This document shows, one piece after another, positions 42,391-52,620 of a stretch of 64,000 nucleotides of DNA. Made by a program: the position numbers and the translations under genes. How positions within the stretch are numbered: position 1 is the stretch's first letter; every line of letters starts with the position of its first letter. The stretch is from Agelas oroides (Eukaryota > Porifera > Demospongiae > Agelasida > Agelasidae), in NCBI GenBank assembly GCA_949130485.1, contig OX422187.1, forward strand, positions 10,981,398-11,045,397, read 5' to 3'. Below the pieces are notes generated by a model. The model worked only from the letters and a program-made list of their open reading frames with translations, did no database searches and was not told where the DNA came from.

Positions 42391-45300
42391 ATGACGACGA
42401 GATCGGGAAGGAGTTTCAAGCCAAGCGTAGAGATGGCGCAAGACGATGGAGGAAGCGAAGGAGTATCGGAGCTGGTGCGGATGCTATTAGAGGACCGTCG
42501 ACTGCGAGAAGAAGCGACCGCACGGAGGGAAGCGGAGCTTGCGGAAGAAAGGGCGAGGAGAGAAGCGGAGCTTGCGGAAGATAGGGCGAGGAGAGAAGCG
42601 GAGCTTGCGGAAGAAAGAGCGCGGAGAGAAGCCGAGCACGAAAGGCAGGTTGCACGGATGCAGGATCAGGTTGAGATGATGAGAGAGTGGATGGAGAGGA
42701 GCCAGGCGCGTTTGTCGCGGGATGAAGATTGGGATAGACTGAAACTGTCAAAGCTGACCGAGTTGGAAGATATCGAGGCATTTCTGACGACTTTCGAAAG
42801 AATGATGCGGGTGTATGGAGTGAAGGAAGATCGCTGGGCGTTCAAGCTTGCCCCACAGCTTACGGGAAGGGCCCAGCAAGCCTATGCTGCCTTGAATGTA
42901 GACGACGCAGGACAGTACAAGCAAGTGAAGGCAGCGATTTTAAGGCGCTATGACATCAACGAAGAGACGTACAGGCAGCGGTTCAGGATGACGCGGAGGA
43001 AGGAAGGAGAAGCGTACGTAGAGTTGGCGATTCGGCTGCAGGATTTATTGAAGAAGTGGGTGGCTGAGTGTGAGACGGTTGAGGCGGTGTTAGAGAAAGT
43101 CACGACGGAGCAGTTACTTAACACCATGCTGGCGGAATTGAAGATTTGGGTAGGTGAGAGGAAACCTAAATCGGCGAGTGAAGCGGGACGACTGGCGGAT
43201 GATTATATGCAGGCACGGCGACGAGGGCCTGGAGTGGGTGCAGCGACGAGGCCAGGCCAGGAGATGAAGAAGAGAGAGAAGAGTTGGGTTGAGACGAGGC
43301 AGTGCCATAATTGTGGACGAGTAGGACATCTGGCTCATAACTGTTGGAAGAGAAACCATGAGACTACTCCTGAAGGGGGTCCAAAGAGGGAGAAGGTGGA
43401 GAAGGGGCCGGTGAAATGCTACAATTGTGGGAAGAGAGGACATTTGGCGATGCAATGCCCTGACAATGCCCTCTTTTGTGACGCAGGGAGTGGAGGTGCT
43501 GCAACTCGAAATGGAAAGGTGGAAGGAAGAGAGGTCACGGATATACTACTGGATACAGGATGCTCAAGAACAATGGTGAAGCGAGCGTTGATTCCAGAGG
43601 AAAAGATTTTAGATGGTGAGGCTGTGACAGTCAGGTGTGCCCATGGGGACACAGTGTTGTACCCACTAGCAGAAGTGGTGCTGCAGGTAGATGGGGTGGA
43701 TGTGAAGACAATAGCAGCTGTGTCCAACACCCTGCCAGTGTCGGTGTTGCTAGGCACGGACGTACCGGAACTGAACTGCCTACTGCAATCTAACCCAAGT
43801 TCAATGCATACACGAGGAGTTGAGGAAGCTCTAGTGGTGATGACGAGGGCACAGTCGAAGAGGGAAAAGAGGGAAGAGGAAGCACAGGCAGAGAAGGAAG
43901 AGATCTCTGGTGCAAGGCCTAGTCCCATCGAGGAGGTGGGAGAGCAGACAGAGGAGAATGAACAAGCAGAGGTGGAGGAGGAGACTGACATAGAAGAGAC
44001 AGAGGAATTATTTGGGAGCAGCTTTTCAGAAGAGCTCTTTCAGAAAGAAAAGGGGCAGAGACAACGGTTGACGAGGAAGCAGAAGAGGCAGGAGAGGCAT
44101 CGGTACGGTTTGGTGAGGGCAAAGGACAAACCTGAATCAAGTGGAAAAGTAGATGGGTCCTTGCACGTTACGCGGGCTGAACTTCAGCAGTTGCAGGAGA
44201 TAGATGAGACATTGGATACAGTGTGGAAGGCTGCGGAAGGGAAGACTGTGGATGCTGCCGGTTACTTCAAAAGGGAGGGCCTACTGTACAGGCACTGGGT
44301 GCCCCGAGGACAGGAAGAACTGATGGCTGTGGACCAGATTGTCCTACCGAAGAAGTGCCGGAACACTGTTTTACACATTGCACACACTATTCCCTCTGCA
44401 GGTCACCTGGGGAAGAAGAAGACAGCAGGAAGAATTTTGAAACGGTTCTACTGGCCGACGTTGTTCCGAGATGTAGCAGACTTTTGCCGGAGCTGTGAGG
44501 TCTGCCAGAAATCCACACGTGGTAGGGGGGTGCGAGCTCCAATGATACCTCTACCAATCATGGGCGAACCTTTTGAAAGAATCGCAATGGACATCGTAGG
44601 ACCATTGCCCAGGAGCCGAGCAGGGCACCGTTACGTGCTGGTGGTATGCGACTATGCCACTAAGTATCCTGAAGCGGTGCCACTGAAGTCCATCGATGCT
44701 GAATGTATTGCAGAGGAGCTGGTGAAGATATTTGCAAGGATGGGCATCCCCAAGGAAATACTAACTGACCAGGGGAGTAACTTTACGTCCCAGCTACTTG
44801 CAGAGGTGTATCGTCTCTTGCATGTGAAGGCCCTTCGCACTAGCCCCTACCACCCTCAGACCGACGGCCTTGTTGAGAGGTTCAACAAGACACTGAAGGA
44901 GATGTTGCGCAAATCAGCGGTGGAAGACGGAAAGGATTGGGATAGATTGGTGCCATATGTTCTGTTTGCCTACCGAGAAGTGCCACATGAGTCAACAGGG
45001 TTTTCACCGTTCGAGCTTATGTATGGAAGGGATGTAAGGGGGCCATTGGATGTTCTGAGGGAGCACTGGGACTCAGACACTAAGAGTGAGGAGAGTGCTG
45101 TGTCTCATGTCCTTCTCATGAGGGAGAGGCTTGAGAAGATGGCCACCCTGGTACAGACAAATGTGGCCAAAGCGCAAGGCCAGCAAAAGTGCTGGTATGA
45201 CAAAAAGGCACGCCAGAGGACATTTCAAGCTGGGGAGCAGGCCCTGGTTTTACTACCAACCTCCACTTCGAAACTGACAGCACAGTGGCAAGGACCGTAT

Positions 45301-46893
45301 CAGATTGTCAGAGCAGTTGGTAGAGTGAACTACCTTGTAGACATGCATGACAAACAAAAGAGGAAGCGGGTGTTCCATGTGAACATGCTCAGGAGGTGGC
45401 ATGTCCCCACAAGCACAGGATATTTTGCCAAGGATACTGAAGAGCAAGAGTCTGAAGATGAAGTCCCAACATGGGATGATGGGGGTAGTGGTGAACCGAG
45501 AGTGGGAGAGCAACTGGATGAAGCTCAGAGAGGAGAACTGGGAGCCCTACTTGCTGAGTTTGATGGGGTGCTGCAGAAGTATCCTGGGCATACCCAGTTG
45601 ACGGAACATGGCATTGAAACAGGCGAGGCTCCACCTATACGACTACCACCATATCGACTTCCTCATGCATACAGGGAGACAGTCCAGAAAGAACTTAAAG
45701 AGATGCTTGCCCACGGTATTATCACACCATCAACAAGTGACTGGGCAGCACCCATAGTCCTAGTGAAGAAGAAAGACGGGTCATTGCATATATGTGTGGA
45801 CTACCGTAGATTGAACTCAGTATCGAGGGTGGATGCGTACCCGATGCCGAGGGTGGATGAAATGATTGACCAGCTTGGCAGAGCCCAATATTTAAGTACG
45901 CTGGACTTGACCAGAGGCTACTGGCAGGTCCCAGTCAGTGCCAATGCCCAACACAAAACAGCATTTGCCACTCCCTTTGGGCTCTTTGAGTTTAGGAGGA
46001 TGCCCTTTGGCTTACAGGGAGCTCCAGCCACATTCCAGCGAATGATGGACAGGCTGCTGGATGGACTGGGAGACTTTGCCAAGGCCTACATTGATGACCA
46101 CATTATCTTCAGTACAAGCTGGGAGGATCATCTGAAGCACTTGCGTACAGTGCTGCAACGCTTGCAAGAAGCAGGTCTGACAGCAAAGCCGATGAAATGC
46201 CAATTTGCTATGGCTGAGTGTACATACCTTGGGCACGTTGTGGGAGGAGGCAAGGTGCAGATGGAGCTGTCAAAAATCAGAGCAATCCAAAACTTTGAGG
46301 TACCAAAGACTAAGAAGGAAGTTCGTTCATTCCTGGGACTTACAGGCTACTACAGGAAATTTATTCCCCAGTATGCTTCCATTGCCAGCCCATTGACTGA
46401 TCTTACACGGAAGTCAGAACCAAGTCAAGTACAATGGACGCCAGAGTGTGATGCAGCGTTCAAACAGTTGAAAGACAGTCTATGCTCAGCTCCAGTGTTA
46501 CAAACACCAGACTTTGAGAAACCTTTTATCCTCCAGACAGACGCATCACAGCGAGGGGTTGGTGCTGTTCTCAGCCAACTGGATGGAAGTGGAGCTGACC
46601 ATCCAGTGTCATTTTACAGCCGAAAGTTACTGCCTCGAGAGGAGAAATATTCCACGATCGAAAAAGAGTGCCTAGCTATTAAGCTAGGGATACAAGCATT
46701 CCGGGTTTACCTGTTGGGGCGGCCCTTCACCATCCAGACGGACCATAGATCACTGGAGTGGCTCGACCGAATCAAAGAAAACAATGCTCGACTTACCCGA
46801 TGGAGCCTCTTCCTCCAGCCCTATCAGTACCAAATAGAATACCGGTCTGGTAAGGGAAATGGAAATGCCGATGCTTTATCCCGAGGCCCTTAA
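42391..46893 (+). CDS. Gag-Pol polyprotein (Gmr1 order: Gag-PR-INT-RT-RH)
   Basis: 1500 codons from the first in-frame ATG after the LTR (MTTRSGRSF). Domains by approximate residue: coiled coil of 11-residue 'RREAELAEERA' repeats (36-110); SCAN-like capsid (178-275) with 'EQLLNTMLAELKIWV'; two CCHC zinc knuckles (305 'CHNCGRVGHLAHNC', 343 'CYNCGKRGHLAMQC'); aspartic protease 'LLDTGCS' (385-391); integrase with HHCC zinc site (from 662) and D-D-E at 'MDIVGP' (734), 'TDQGSNF' (791), 'VERFNKT' (828); GPY/F region (967-1000); reverse transcriptase with 'YIDDH' (1233); RNase H with 'QTDAS' (1381) and 'TDHRSLEW', ending at 'NADALSR'. No stop or frameshift, so gag and pol are one frame. It acts in virus-like particles to copy and integrate the element. 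Confidence 0.93.
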   Translation: MTTRSGRSFKPSVEMAQDDGGSEGVSELVRMLLEDRRLREEATARREAELAEERARREAELAEDRARREAELAEERARREAEHERQVARMQDQVEMMREWMERSQARLSRDEDWDRLKLSKLTELEDIEAFLTTFERMMRVYGVKEDRWAFKLAPQLTGRAQQAYAALNVDDAGQYKQVKAAILRRYDINEETYRQRFRMTRRKEGEAYVELAIRLQDLLKKWVAECETVEAVLEKVTTEQLLNTMLAELKIWVGERKPKSASEAGRLADDYMQARRRGPGVGAATRPGQEMKKREKSWVETRQCHNCGRVGHLAHNCWKRNHETTPEGGPKREKVEKGPVKCYNCGKRGHLAMQCPDNALFCDAGSGGAATRNGKVEGREVTDILLDTGCSRTMVKRALIPEEKILDGEAVTVRCAHGDTVLYPLAEVVLQVDGVDVKTIAAVSNTLPVSVLLGTDVPELNCLLQSNPSSMHTRGVEEALVVMTRAQSKREKREEEAQAEKEEISGARPSPIEEVGEQTEENEQAEVEEETDIEETEELFGSSFSEELFQKEKGQRQRLTRKQKRQERHRYGLVRAKDKPESSGKVDGSLHVTRAELQQLQEIDETLDTVWKAAEGKTVDAAGYFKREGLLYRHWVPRGQEELMAVDQIVLPKKCRNTVLHIAHTIPSAGHLGKKKTAGRILKRFYWPTLFRDVADFCRSCEVCQKSTRGRGVRAPMIPLPIMGEPFERIAMDIVGPLPRSRAGHRYVLVVCDYATKYPEAVPLKSIDAECIAEELVKIFARMGIPKEILTDQGSNFTSQLLAEVYRLLHVKALRTSPYHPQTDGLVERFNKTLKEMLRKSAVEDGKDWDRLVPYVLFAYREVPHESTGFSPFELMYGRDVRGPLDVLREHWDSDTKSEESAVSHVLLMRERLEKMATLVQTNVAKAQGQQKCWYDKKARQRTFQAGEQALVLLPTSTSKLTAQWQGPYQIVRAVGRVNYLVDMHDKQKRKRVFHVNMLRRWHVPTSTGYFAKDTEEQESEDEVPTWDDGGSGEPRVGEQLDEAQRGELGALLAEFDGVLQKYPGHTQLTEHGIETGEAPPIRLPPYRLPHAYRETVQKELKEMLAHGIITPSTSDWAAPIVLVKKKDGSLHICVDYRRLNSVSRVDAYPMPRVDEMIDQLGRAQYLSTLDLTRGYWQVPVSANAQHKTAFATPFGLFEFRRMPFGLQGAPATFQRMMDRLLDGLGDFAKAYIDDHIIFSTSWEDHLKHLRTVLQRLQEAGLTAKPMKCQFAMAECTYLGHVVGGGKVQMELSKIRAIQNFEVPKTKKEVRSFLGLTGYYRKFIPQYASIASPLTDLTRKSEPSQVQWTPECDAAFKQLKDSLCSAPVLQTPDFEKPFILQTDASQRGVGAVLSQLDGSGADHPVSFYSRKLLPREEKYSTIEKECLAIKLGIQAFRVYLLGRPFTIQTDHRSLEWLDRIKENNARLTRWSLFLQPYQYQIEYRSGKGNGNADALSRGP

Positions 46894-46914
46894 CGCGACA
46901 AACAAGTGTGTCGC

Positions 46915-46932
46915 AGGAGAAGGGGGGAGGAA
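46915..46932 (+). other. Polypurine tract
   Basis: GCAGGAGAAGGGGGGAGGAA-type purine run directly before the 3' LTR, the usual primer for plus-strand synthesis. Confidence 0.85.
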
Positions 46933-47298
46933 TGTGGAGGACCAGGACATATCTTTTGTTTCTCTTTGTGTTTCTCTTTGTATAAGGCGAGGTAGGGTGT
47001 TAATCATTGTGTATGCTGTGGGTGAATTATTGCATATGGTGTTAATTATTGTATGATCTATGGTGGTTTTTAGTTATGTATCATTGACCTTTGTAGATTA
47101 GCTGTGCCATATGCTGTTTTTATTCTTTTGTATGGTAGGGCAGCCCGCCCGCTTTGGTCTGCTTTTGTTAGGATTATTGTTAGCCATTTATGCGGCCCTT
47201 TTGTATTAGAGCTTATAAAATAGCAGTTGGTTGCTGTACGTTGTTCTCTTCTTCTATAATCACTGTTGAGTTACTGGTGTCGAGGTCGGTCCGCTACA
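46933..47298 (+). repeat. 3' LTR
   Basis: Matches the 5' LTR along its length apart from the missing CTTATCGTG. Ends GGTCCGCTACA before the target duplication CTTCT. Confidence 0.93.
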
Positions 47299-47444
47299 CT
47301 TCTGTACATGCTTGGATGAACCATTACATATGTGAAAATTGTGGACCGTTTTCTTTCCATTTGGGGTGCGGTTAGCCTCAAAAATAGTAAAAAAACAAAC
47401 AAAAAAAAAACATTACACAACAAGTGGAAAGAAAAAATATATAG

Positions 47445-48065
47445 TTGGGGCAAGCCTGAGCGAGCCCCACATTAACATGTTGAACGCAAGCGGTGTCTGT
47501 CTGTATGTATGTATGTATGTATGTATGCGTACGTCGTACCGTAAATACATTTGTATTTGTTGAATAACAATAGTCGCGTTGTGAAACATTTGAACATTTT
47601 ATGAACGAGTATTTCTAGGTAGTCTAAGCCATGTTCTCAACGTAAACCTAATGGGTAAGTGATATGGAACCATCGTGTTCTCGGAGTGAAGCTTCGGATG
47701 TCGTCGGTATGGCACCATCGTGCTCTCAAAGTGACCCGCAAACAACACTGCAAACAACGGAGAAGAAAAGCAAACATGGAATTGAACATGACAGAGCGTG
47801 CCGCACTGCTGAAACAGCAGAGCAAAAAGAACACAGACTGAGTAAACCCAGAACAAAAGATAGAGCAAGGCGTGCTGGTCATGCAGCTGCTGAGGTTGTC
47901 TCGCGTAGCCACACCCAGATAATAGCCCTAGAGTCATATAGGTAGCTCAACCTAGATTGAACAATGCTACCTATGCAAGTTAGATGTGTACAATGACCGT
48001 TCCATTCCATATTCCAGGGCAGCGATTAGAGACGCCCGCCACTGCTTGCTTAGGCTCGCCCCACA
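47445..48065. mobile_element. Possible TIR transposon relic with Arg-rich repeat fragment
   Basis: Imperfect ends TTGGGGCAAGCCTGAGC and GCTTAGGCTCGCCCCACAA bracket a (TATG)n run and a plus-strand fragment at about 47770-47920. That fragment reads 'MELNMTERAALLKQQSKKN' in one frame and 'ETAEQKEHRLSKPRTKDRA' in another. The 'TAEQ+E.RL.K.R..+RARRA' style repeat is one I associate with sponge and cnidarian transposon proteins. Broken frames indicate a relic. No target duplication seen. Confidence 0.4.
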
Positions 48066-48365
48066 ATGCAACGCTTATGAATGAATGAATGAATGAATAA
48101 AAAGCCACAAAAGTGCACATGTATGTCCATATAATTACATAACAAGCATACATACAGTATACCTAGTGATATTTTATGATTTGACCTATGAACTTATGTG
48201 TTGATGTCTTGAGTGGTCATACATCAAAGGAATGAGTTGGTATTTAAACAAGGTTCAGATTAGCAAGATTACAGTTATTCTAAGCTACTATCACTCTGTG
48301 CCTGTTCATTGGTTTTCCAAGGCTATAAGTATGCGATGCTCTAATATTGTCTCGTGTATCTTCAC

Positions 48366-49474
48366 CTGTAGAGATCCTCCTCCTCAGCAAACTGGAGGAC
48401 TTTGAATATGAAGCACCAAAAGTCTATCATGATACTACACATGCAGAATCAAAGAATTACCACTTCTGTGCACACAAAGTCACCATACAACCTTGAAGCC
48501 TGCAGGAAAATTGTCACTTTTATCTACTAACACATTCCCTTCTCGTTCTATTTTGCAGGATTTAGGCTGTCTTTGGATCTGACAATGTGGACATTGCCTC
48601 TTCTGCTATCGTGTCTTGCAATAACATGGTGTACATGAGCTTTGCAGAGCTTGTGACTGCAGTCCTGTCTTTCAGGTTGTATGTACACGCTGGCTGAAAG
48701 GTGTTAATGCAACAATCCTAAAAAGCTTCCCACTTGGACTTACACCGCTGTACCTCCTCCACCAGCTGATGCCTAAGGTGAAGCAGCTTCAGTGCAACTC
48801 CATTGCAAAGACCTTTTGGAAGCCGGAGAGACATCTTTCCCCAAGCCTCTCCTGCCACCATCTCTCTTGCCACCGCCCACCTTTCTTACAAATACCTCTC
48901 CTATCACCAGCTTCCCTATGATTGTTTGATGCCCATGCTTGAGTGCAACTCCATTGCACAGACCTGACATGAGGAGCTCCTTTCCAGCCCTCACCTGGAG
49001 AGGATGTACATCTTCTCTGCTATGAAGCATTCATGCTTTGCTGTAGCTGGAGCCAAGGTCCTATATCAAGGAATGGATGCAGACCTCTCATAGTAACACC
49101 AATCTTTGAATTTCAGTGACCGAAGAGAGGGGGAGAGATGGATGGAGGCGCACAAAGAGCAGAAGCTGCAGTAGTAGTGGGGTGACTACAATGGAGGATG
49201 AAACGATTTCAACAAGAGACACTCATAATCACCCAGCAGATGCTGCAGAGCTGGAGGCTGAGAAGATTACAGCAACCATTAAACGCAAGGCTATGGAGAG
49301 GTTTCCCTAGTGCAGCTTGCTAACGGTGCTGCTCCTCCACAACGCCGCAGAAGGGTCATCTGGAGGGACCAAATGATTGCTGAACTCAAGCATAGATTTA
49401 CGTCTAACTTTGCTTCTATTGAAGAGTATGTATCAGGTGTGTCTGCACATACCAATCGTGATTACCTAGACTGA
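48366..49474 (+). pseudogene. Relic with FLYWCH-like zinc-finger fragment
   Basis: After an acceptor-like GAATTTCAG (49116), a frame reads 'DGWRRTKSRSCSSSGVTTM' then 'DTHNHPADAAELEAEKITA'. This matches the second half of FLYWCH/WRKY-GCM1 zinc fingers, which share the Cys...'HNHP.' end and following basic helix. The frame stops (TAG at 49309), and protein-like sequence continues in another frame ('QLANGAAPPQRRRRVIWRDQ', 'ELKHRFTSNFASIEEYV') to a TGA at 49472, so a frameshift has broken it. FLYWCH fingers are linked in evolution to Mutator-like transposases. Upstream 48366-48500 has weak coding flavour only. Confidence 0.45.
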
Positions 49475-49504
49475 CTTTTCTGTATATTTGTGGGTATTTT
49501 CTGT

Positions 49505-49856
49505 AATTACATGTTGAGTAGGCAAAATGACACCATCAAAAAATATCCATCTGCATATTCCAATCCCAAAATATCACTGGGTATATACTTACTGTGCCTA
49601 AATAGCCAGCCAATTGTTATGTTGAGTAGGTGAAATGACACCATCAAAAAATATCCATCTGCATATTCCAATCCCAAAATATCACTGGGTATATACTTAC
49701 TGTGCCTAAATAGCCAGCCAATTGTTATGTTGAGTAGGTGAAATGACACCATCAAAAAATATCCATCTGCATATTCCAATCCCAAAATATCACTGGGTAT
49801 ATACTTACTGTGCCTAAATAGCCAGCCAATTGTTATGTTGAGTAGGTGAAATGACA
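49505..49856. repeat. ~108-bp tandem repeat, 3.2 copies
   Basis: Near-identical units contain GACACCATCAAAAAATATCC and GCCAGCCAATTGTTATGTTG. Confidence 0.93.
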
Positions 49857-49859
49857 CAA

Positions 49860-50620
49860 AATTGTCCTTAGTAGGCGAAATGAGAGTAGACGAAATGAGC
49901 CTAAACCTGTTTTAGCCAAGCCTGAGAGGAGTTACTAAAGTTTGACACTACAGTTATCTACTAGCTACAACTTTCTGGTAGCAGACTACCGATACAACTC
50001 AGCCACACTGAGCTACAAGTCAATTTGACACTTCAGTGAAGTGCACGCTTAGCTACTGGCTCGCTGTACTATAGCACATCCTGTGTGTCCACAGCACTTT
50101 TGATGGCAATGGCGCTTCTTTACAACACCGAACAACGTCTCTCAAGATTGTCCACCATTAGATTAGCGCTGTTACTCATAGTAATAGCCTCTGCTTAGCC
50201 TTTCCCGCCAGCATACAGCAAGGGAAAATGTAGCCACGTTGTGCTCAACAGCCCAATAAAGCAGGACCATGCTTACCGGAAATATACCAGAAGCCCCTGA
50301 GTTGGGGACACCTCGTTACAGGGTTCCACTGTACAGTTTTTCCACTCTAGTCATGCACTTGGCCTTTCTTAAGTTCACTCTGTCTAGCTCCTCCTTCCTC
50401 CAACACAATTACATAAACAAGGCTCCAAAGGCCAAGGGCTTGTCAGTGGAAAGCTAACGCCAAAACCTGGGATGTCCAATAAAAGAGCAAGCAAGACTAA
50501 TACACGTAAGCGATCAAAACTGGAGGCGGGAATGGCCTGGGAACGAGGCTATGATAGCAATGAGCCCCACCATCAGAAACAGCTGATTTCTGTGATTATA
50601 CTCCCCCATTGTTTGGTCCG
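49860..50620. other. Intergenic stretch
   Basis: No gene recognised. It holds a solo right arm of the TAGCCTCG foldback family (50508-50551, GGCCTGGGAACGAGGCTA) and one copy of a segment duplicated at 51617-51760 (CTCCAAAGGCCAA block). Confidence 0.5.
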
Positions 50621-50621
50621 C

Positions 50622-50627
50622 TATAAA
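50622..50627 (+). promoter_or_regulatory. Candidate TATA box for a plus-strand gene
   Basis: TATAAA lies 82 bp before an ATG at 50709 (MAHRQRQ|GTGCCT, a possible first coding exon with a phase-0 donor at 50730). This could be the start of the many-exon gene further right; the link is inference. Confidence 0.4.
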
Positions 50628-50875
50628 GCACACCAGTAAAACCCTTGCAACTTCTTACAGTCAGTTGTCAGTGAAAGTCAAGTTCATTAGCGAAGTCTAA
50701 AGTCCACCATGGCCCACAGGCAGCGGCAGGTGCCTGTTGCTGACACCACCCCAGTATTAGTATCGACAACGAAGAATCCACATGATATGAAACCAATGGA
50801 TTGATCGACTTTCATCTGCATGACTCTCATGTTGTACAAACTGGTTTACTTTGTGTGACCTTTTGTCCATGCCCT

Positions 50876-51000
50876 TCCACGGCCTTAACCTTCCACCAGG
50901 CCTCAGCCTTCCACCGGACCTCAACCTTCCACCGGGCCTTAACCTTCCACCAGGCCTCAACCTTCCACCGGGCCTCAACCCCCCACCGGGGCCTCAACCT
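50876..51000. repeat. 18-bp P/T-coding-like minisatellite (short array)
   Basis: About seven copies of CCTTCCACCGGGCCTCAA with variants. It is the same unit type as the 1-kb array at 58285-59285. Confidence 0.9.
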
Positions 51001-51223
51001 TTTTTGTTCATGCAATATTTTGAATATTTGTTTGTTGGGGCCCAAAAATGGTTTGCCCATATATACCTGCCCACATATATATTGTATCAGATATCACATG
51101 TGGCACCATGCCGTTGCAGACAACTTGCCTTAGCCTCATAGCCAGGCCCTTTAAGTTGAAGCCAAAAATTAACATGCATTTCATCTGTTACACAGTATGG
51201 GTTTGTTCCACCTTCCCACACAG

Positions 51224-51346
51224 ATATCACAGACAGAGATCCAAACAGTGCCACCTTTCATGGTGGCACAGAATGTACAGATGGACCCCCCTCCCTCGAT
51301 CCTCACTCTGTATCGCCTCCTGCTTCACTGTCGCGAAAACTTGTAA
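51224..51346 (+). CDS. Candidate terminal exon (triplicated segment, copy 1)
   Basis: Acceptor CCCACACAG, then 40 open codons 'ISQTEIQTVPPFMVAQNVQM'... to TAA, phase 0. A second copy at 55535-55690 keeps 'ISQTEIQTVPPFMVA' and then diverges. A third partial copy of the downstream part is at 54980-55105. Conservation of the frame between copies suggests coding, but no family is recognised. Confidence 0.4.
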   Translation: MSQTEIQTVPPFMVAQNVQMDPPPSILTLYRLLLHCRENL

Positions 51347-51528
51347 TTAAGTTTAGGTTAAAAATCAACATAGCATTTTTCCTTTATGGGCTGGAATTCT
51401 CCACAGCAATCAGCTGTTGCAAGTACCCCTATCTTATCCTCACAGCAAGCTTGGCCTTCGCACCATTGTTATTTAAACTTTCTGTGTAGGCTTTGCACAA
51501 TGAGTTACTGTTTTGTTCACCCATGCAG

Positions 51529-51594
51529 GAACAGCTGGAGGCCCTCAAAGTGGAGGTGGAAAAGAAGACCGAGTTCTCCGCCAAGCAAGACTAA
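51529..51594 (+). CDS. Candidate coiled-coil exon
   Basis: Acceptor CCATGCAG, then 'EQLEALKVEVEKKTEFSAKQ' plus Asp and TAA, phase 0. The heptad-like Leu/Val spacing suggests a short coiled coil. It may be an alternative end of the same gene as the exons at 53-57 kb. Confidence 0.4.
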   Translation, partial: EQLEALKVEVEKKTEFSAKQD

Positions 51595-51779
51595 TAGTGA
51601 GTGTATACAGTCTCTCCACTATAGTCACTCGGCCTTTCTAAAGTTCACTCTATTTATCTTCCTCCTCCTCTTCCTCCAACACAGTTACATACACAGGGCT
51701 CCAAAGGCCAAAGGTCCTAGCAGTGGGAGGACCCCAAACTGGGATGTCTACTAAAAGAGCGAGACCAGATGTATCATAA

Positions 51780-52620
51780 TTTCACCACTCCTACACAGCT
51801 GTTACCTAGGATACAAGGTACTATAGATGCTACTTTCTAATTCTGCGTCAAAAAGTCTCAAACAGACGACTTCTAATAGTGCACCACTCTCATTTCCTAT
51901 TTTTGTGTCATACAAATGCCCATTATGGTTCGAGACCTCAGTGATGCTGAGAAATAGTAACGGCGGCCACTCGTTCATTTCTGTGCCCAGAAGATGCCAT
52001 GGGTATCAGACAGGAGCCCGGTGTGGATGCAATAAAGCCACAACGGTCTAGTCTGGCTATACTACAAGAGACTAATGACAGTAAAAGAACTAAAATTACA
52101 TGATCGCTATTCAGTAGCTTTGCTTGAAGAAAACGTTAGGCACTTCCTGTGAGAAATATGGAAGGAGCATCGATATCGCTAGTTAGTCTTGGTCATCCAG
52201 GGTCTTGTTTTGCGGTTGATGAGCATTGTTTTGTGGTTGACGAGCATTTATGTACATATTAGGTTAAAATCCATGAACACCGCATTTTAACGATCAAGCG
52301 TTGGACACATTTAGCAAAACTGATCATTAAGAGCATTATTTCTAAATTACAATTGCTACCACACATGCAATATATGGAGCTTGCAGCCGTGTTTTCAGGT
52401 CTCTCCATTCTTCAAGTTTGTGTTCAGTAACATGATGCACAGAAGTGGCAGGGTACATTGAACGCAGACTGAAGAACAGAAAATAGGAACGGGCCTACAA
52501 CATTTATGCTTTCACACACCCACAAAATTTGCAACATCTGCAATGAAGAATCATCTTAATATGAGGCCAACTTTCATCTGCATGACCCTCACATTGTACA
52601 AACTGATTTCCTTTTTTGTG
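51780..52620. repeat. Segmental duplication, copy 1 (copy 2 at 57.9-59.7 kb)
   Basis: Collinear blocks shared with 57925-58280 and 59290-59740 include GCTTTGCTTGAAGA, TTAGTCTTGGTCATCCAGGG and AAAACTGATCATTAAGAGC. Copy 2 contains the 1-kb minisatellite between two of these blocks; copy 1 has only a short junction there. Confidence 0.8.

Larger units (their letters stand above)
41944..47298 (+). mobile_element. Complete Gmr1-like Ty3/gypsy LTR retrotransposon, 5.36 kb
   Basis: Bounded by 5-bp duplications CTTCT (41939-41943 and 47299-47303). It has LTRs of 375 and 366 bp, TGT..ACA ends, a primer-binding region right after the 5' LTR, one Gag-Pol frame and a polypurine tract. The integrase precedes reverse transcriptase, the Ty1/copia-like pol order described for Gmr1 elements, although the RT and the GPY/F motif are Ty3/gypsy type. 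By eye the LTRs differ only by a 9-base indel (CTTATCGTG present in the 5' copy), so the insertion is young and may be competent. Confidence 0.93.
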
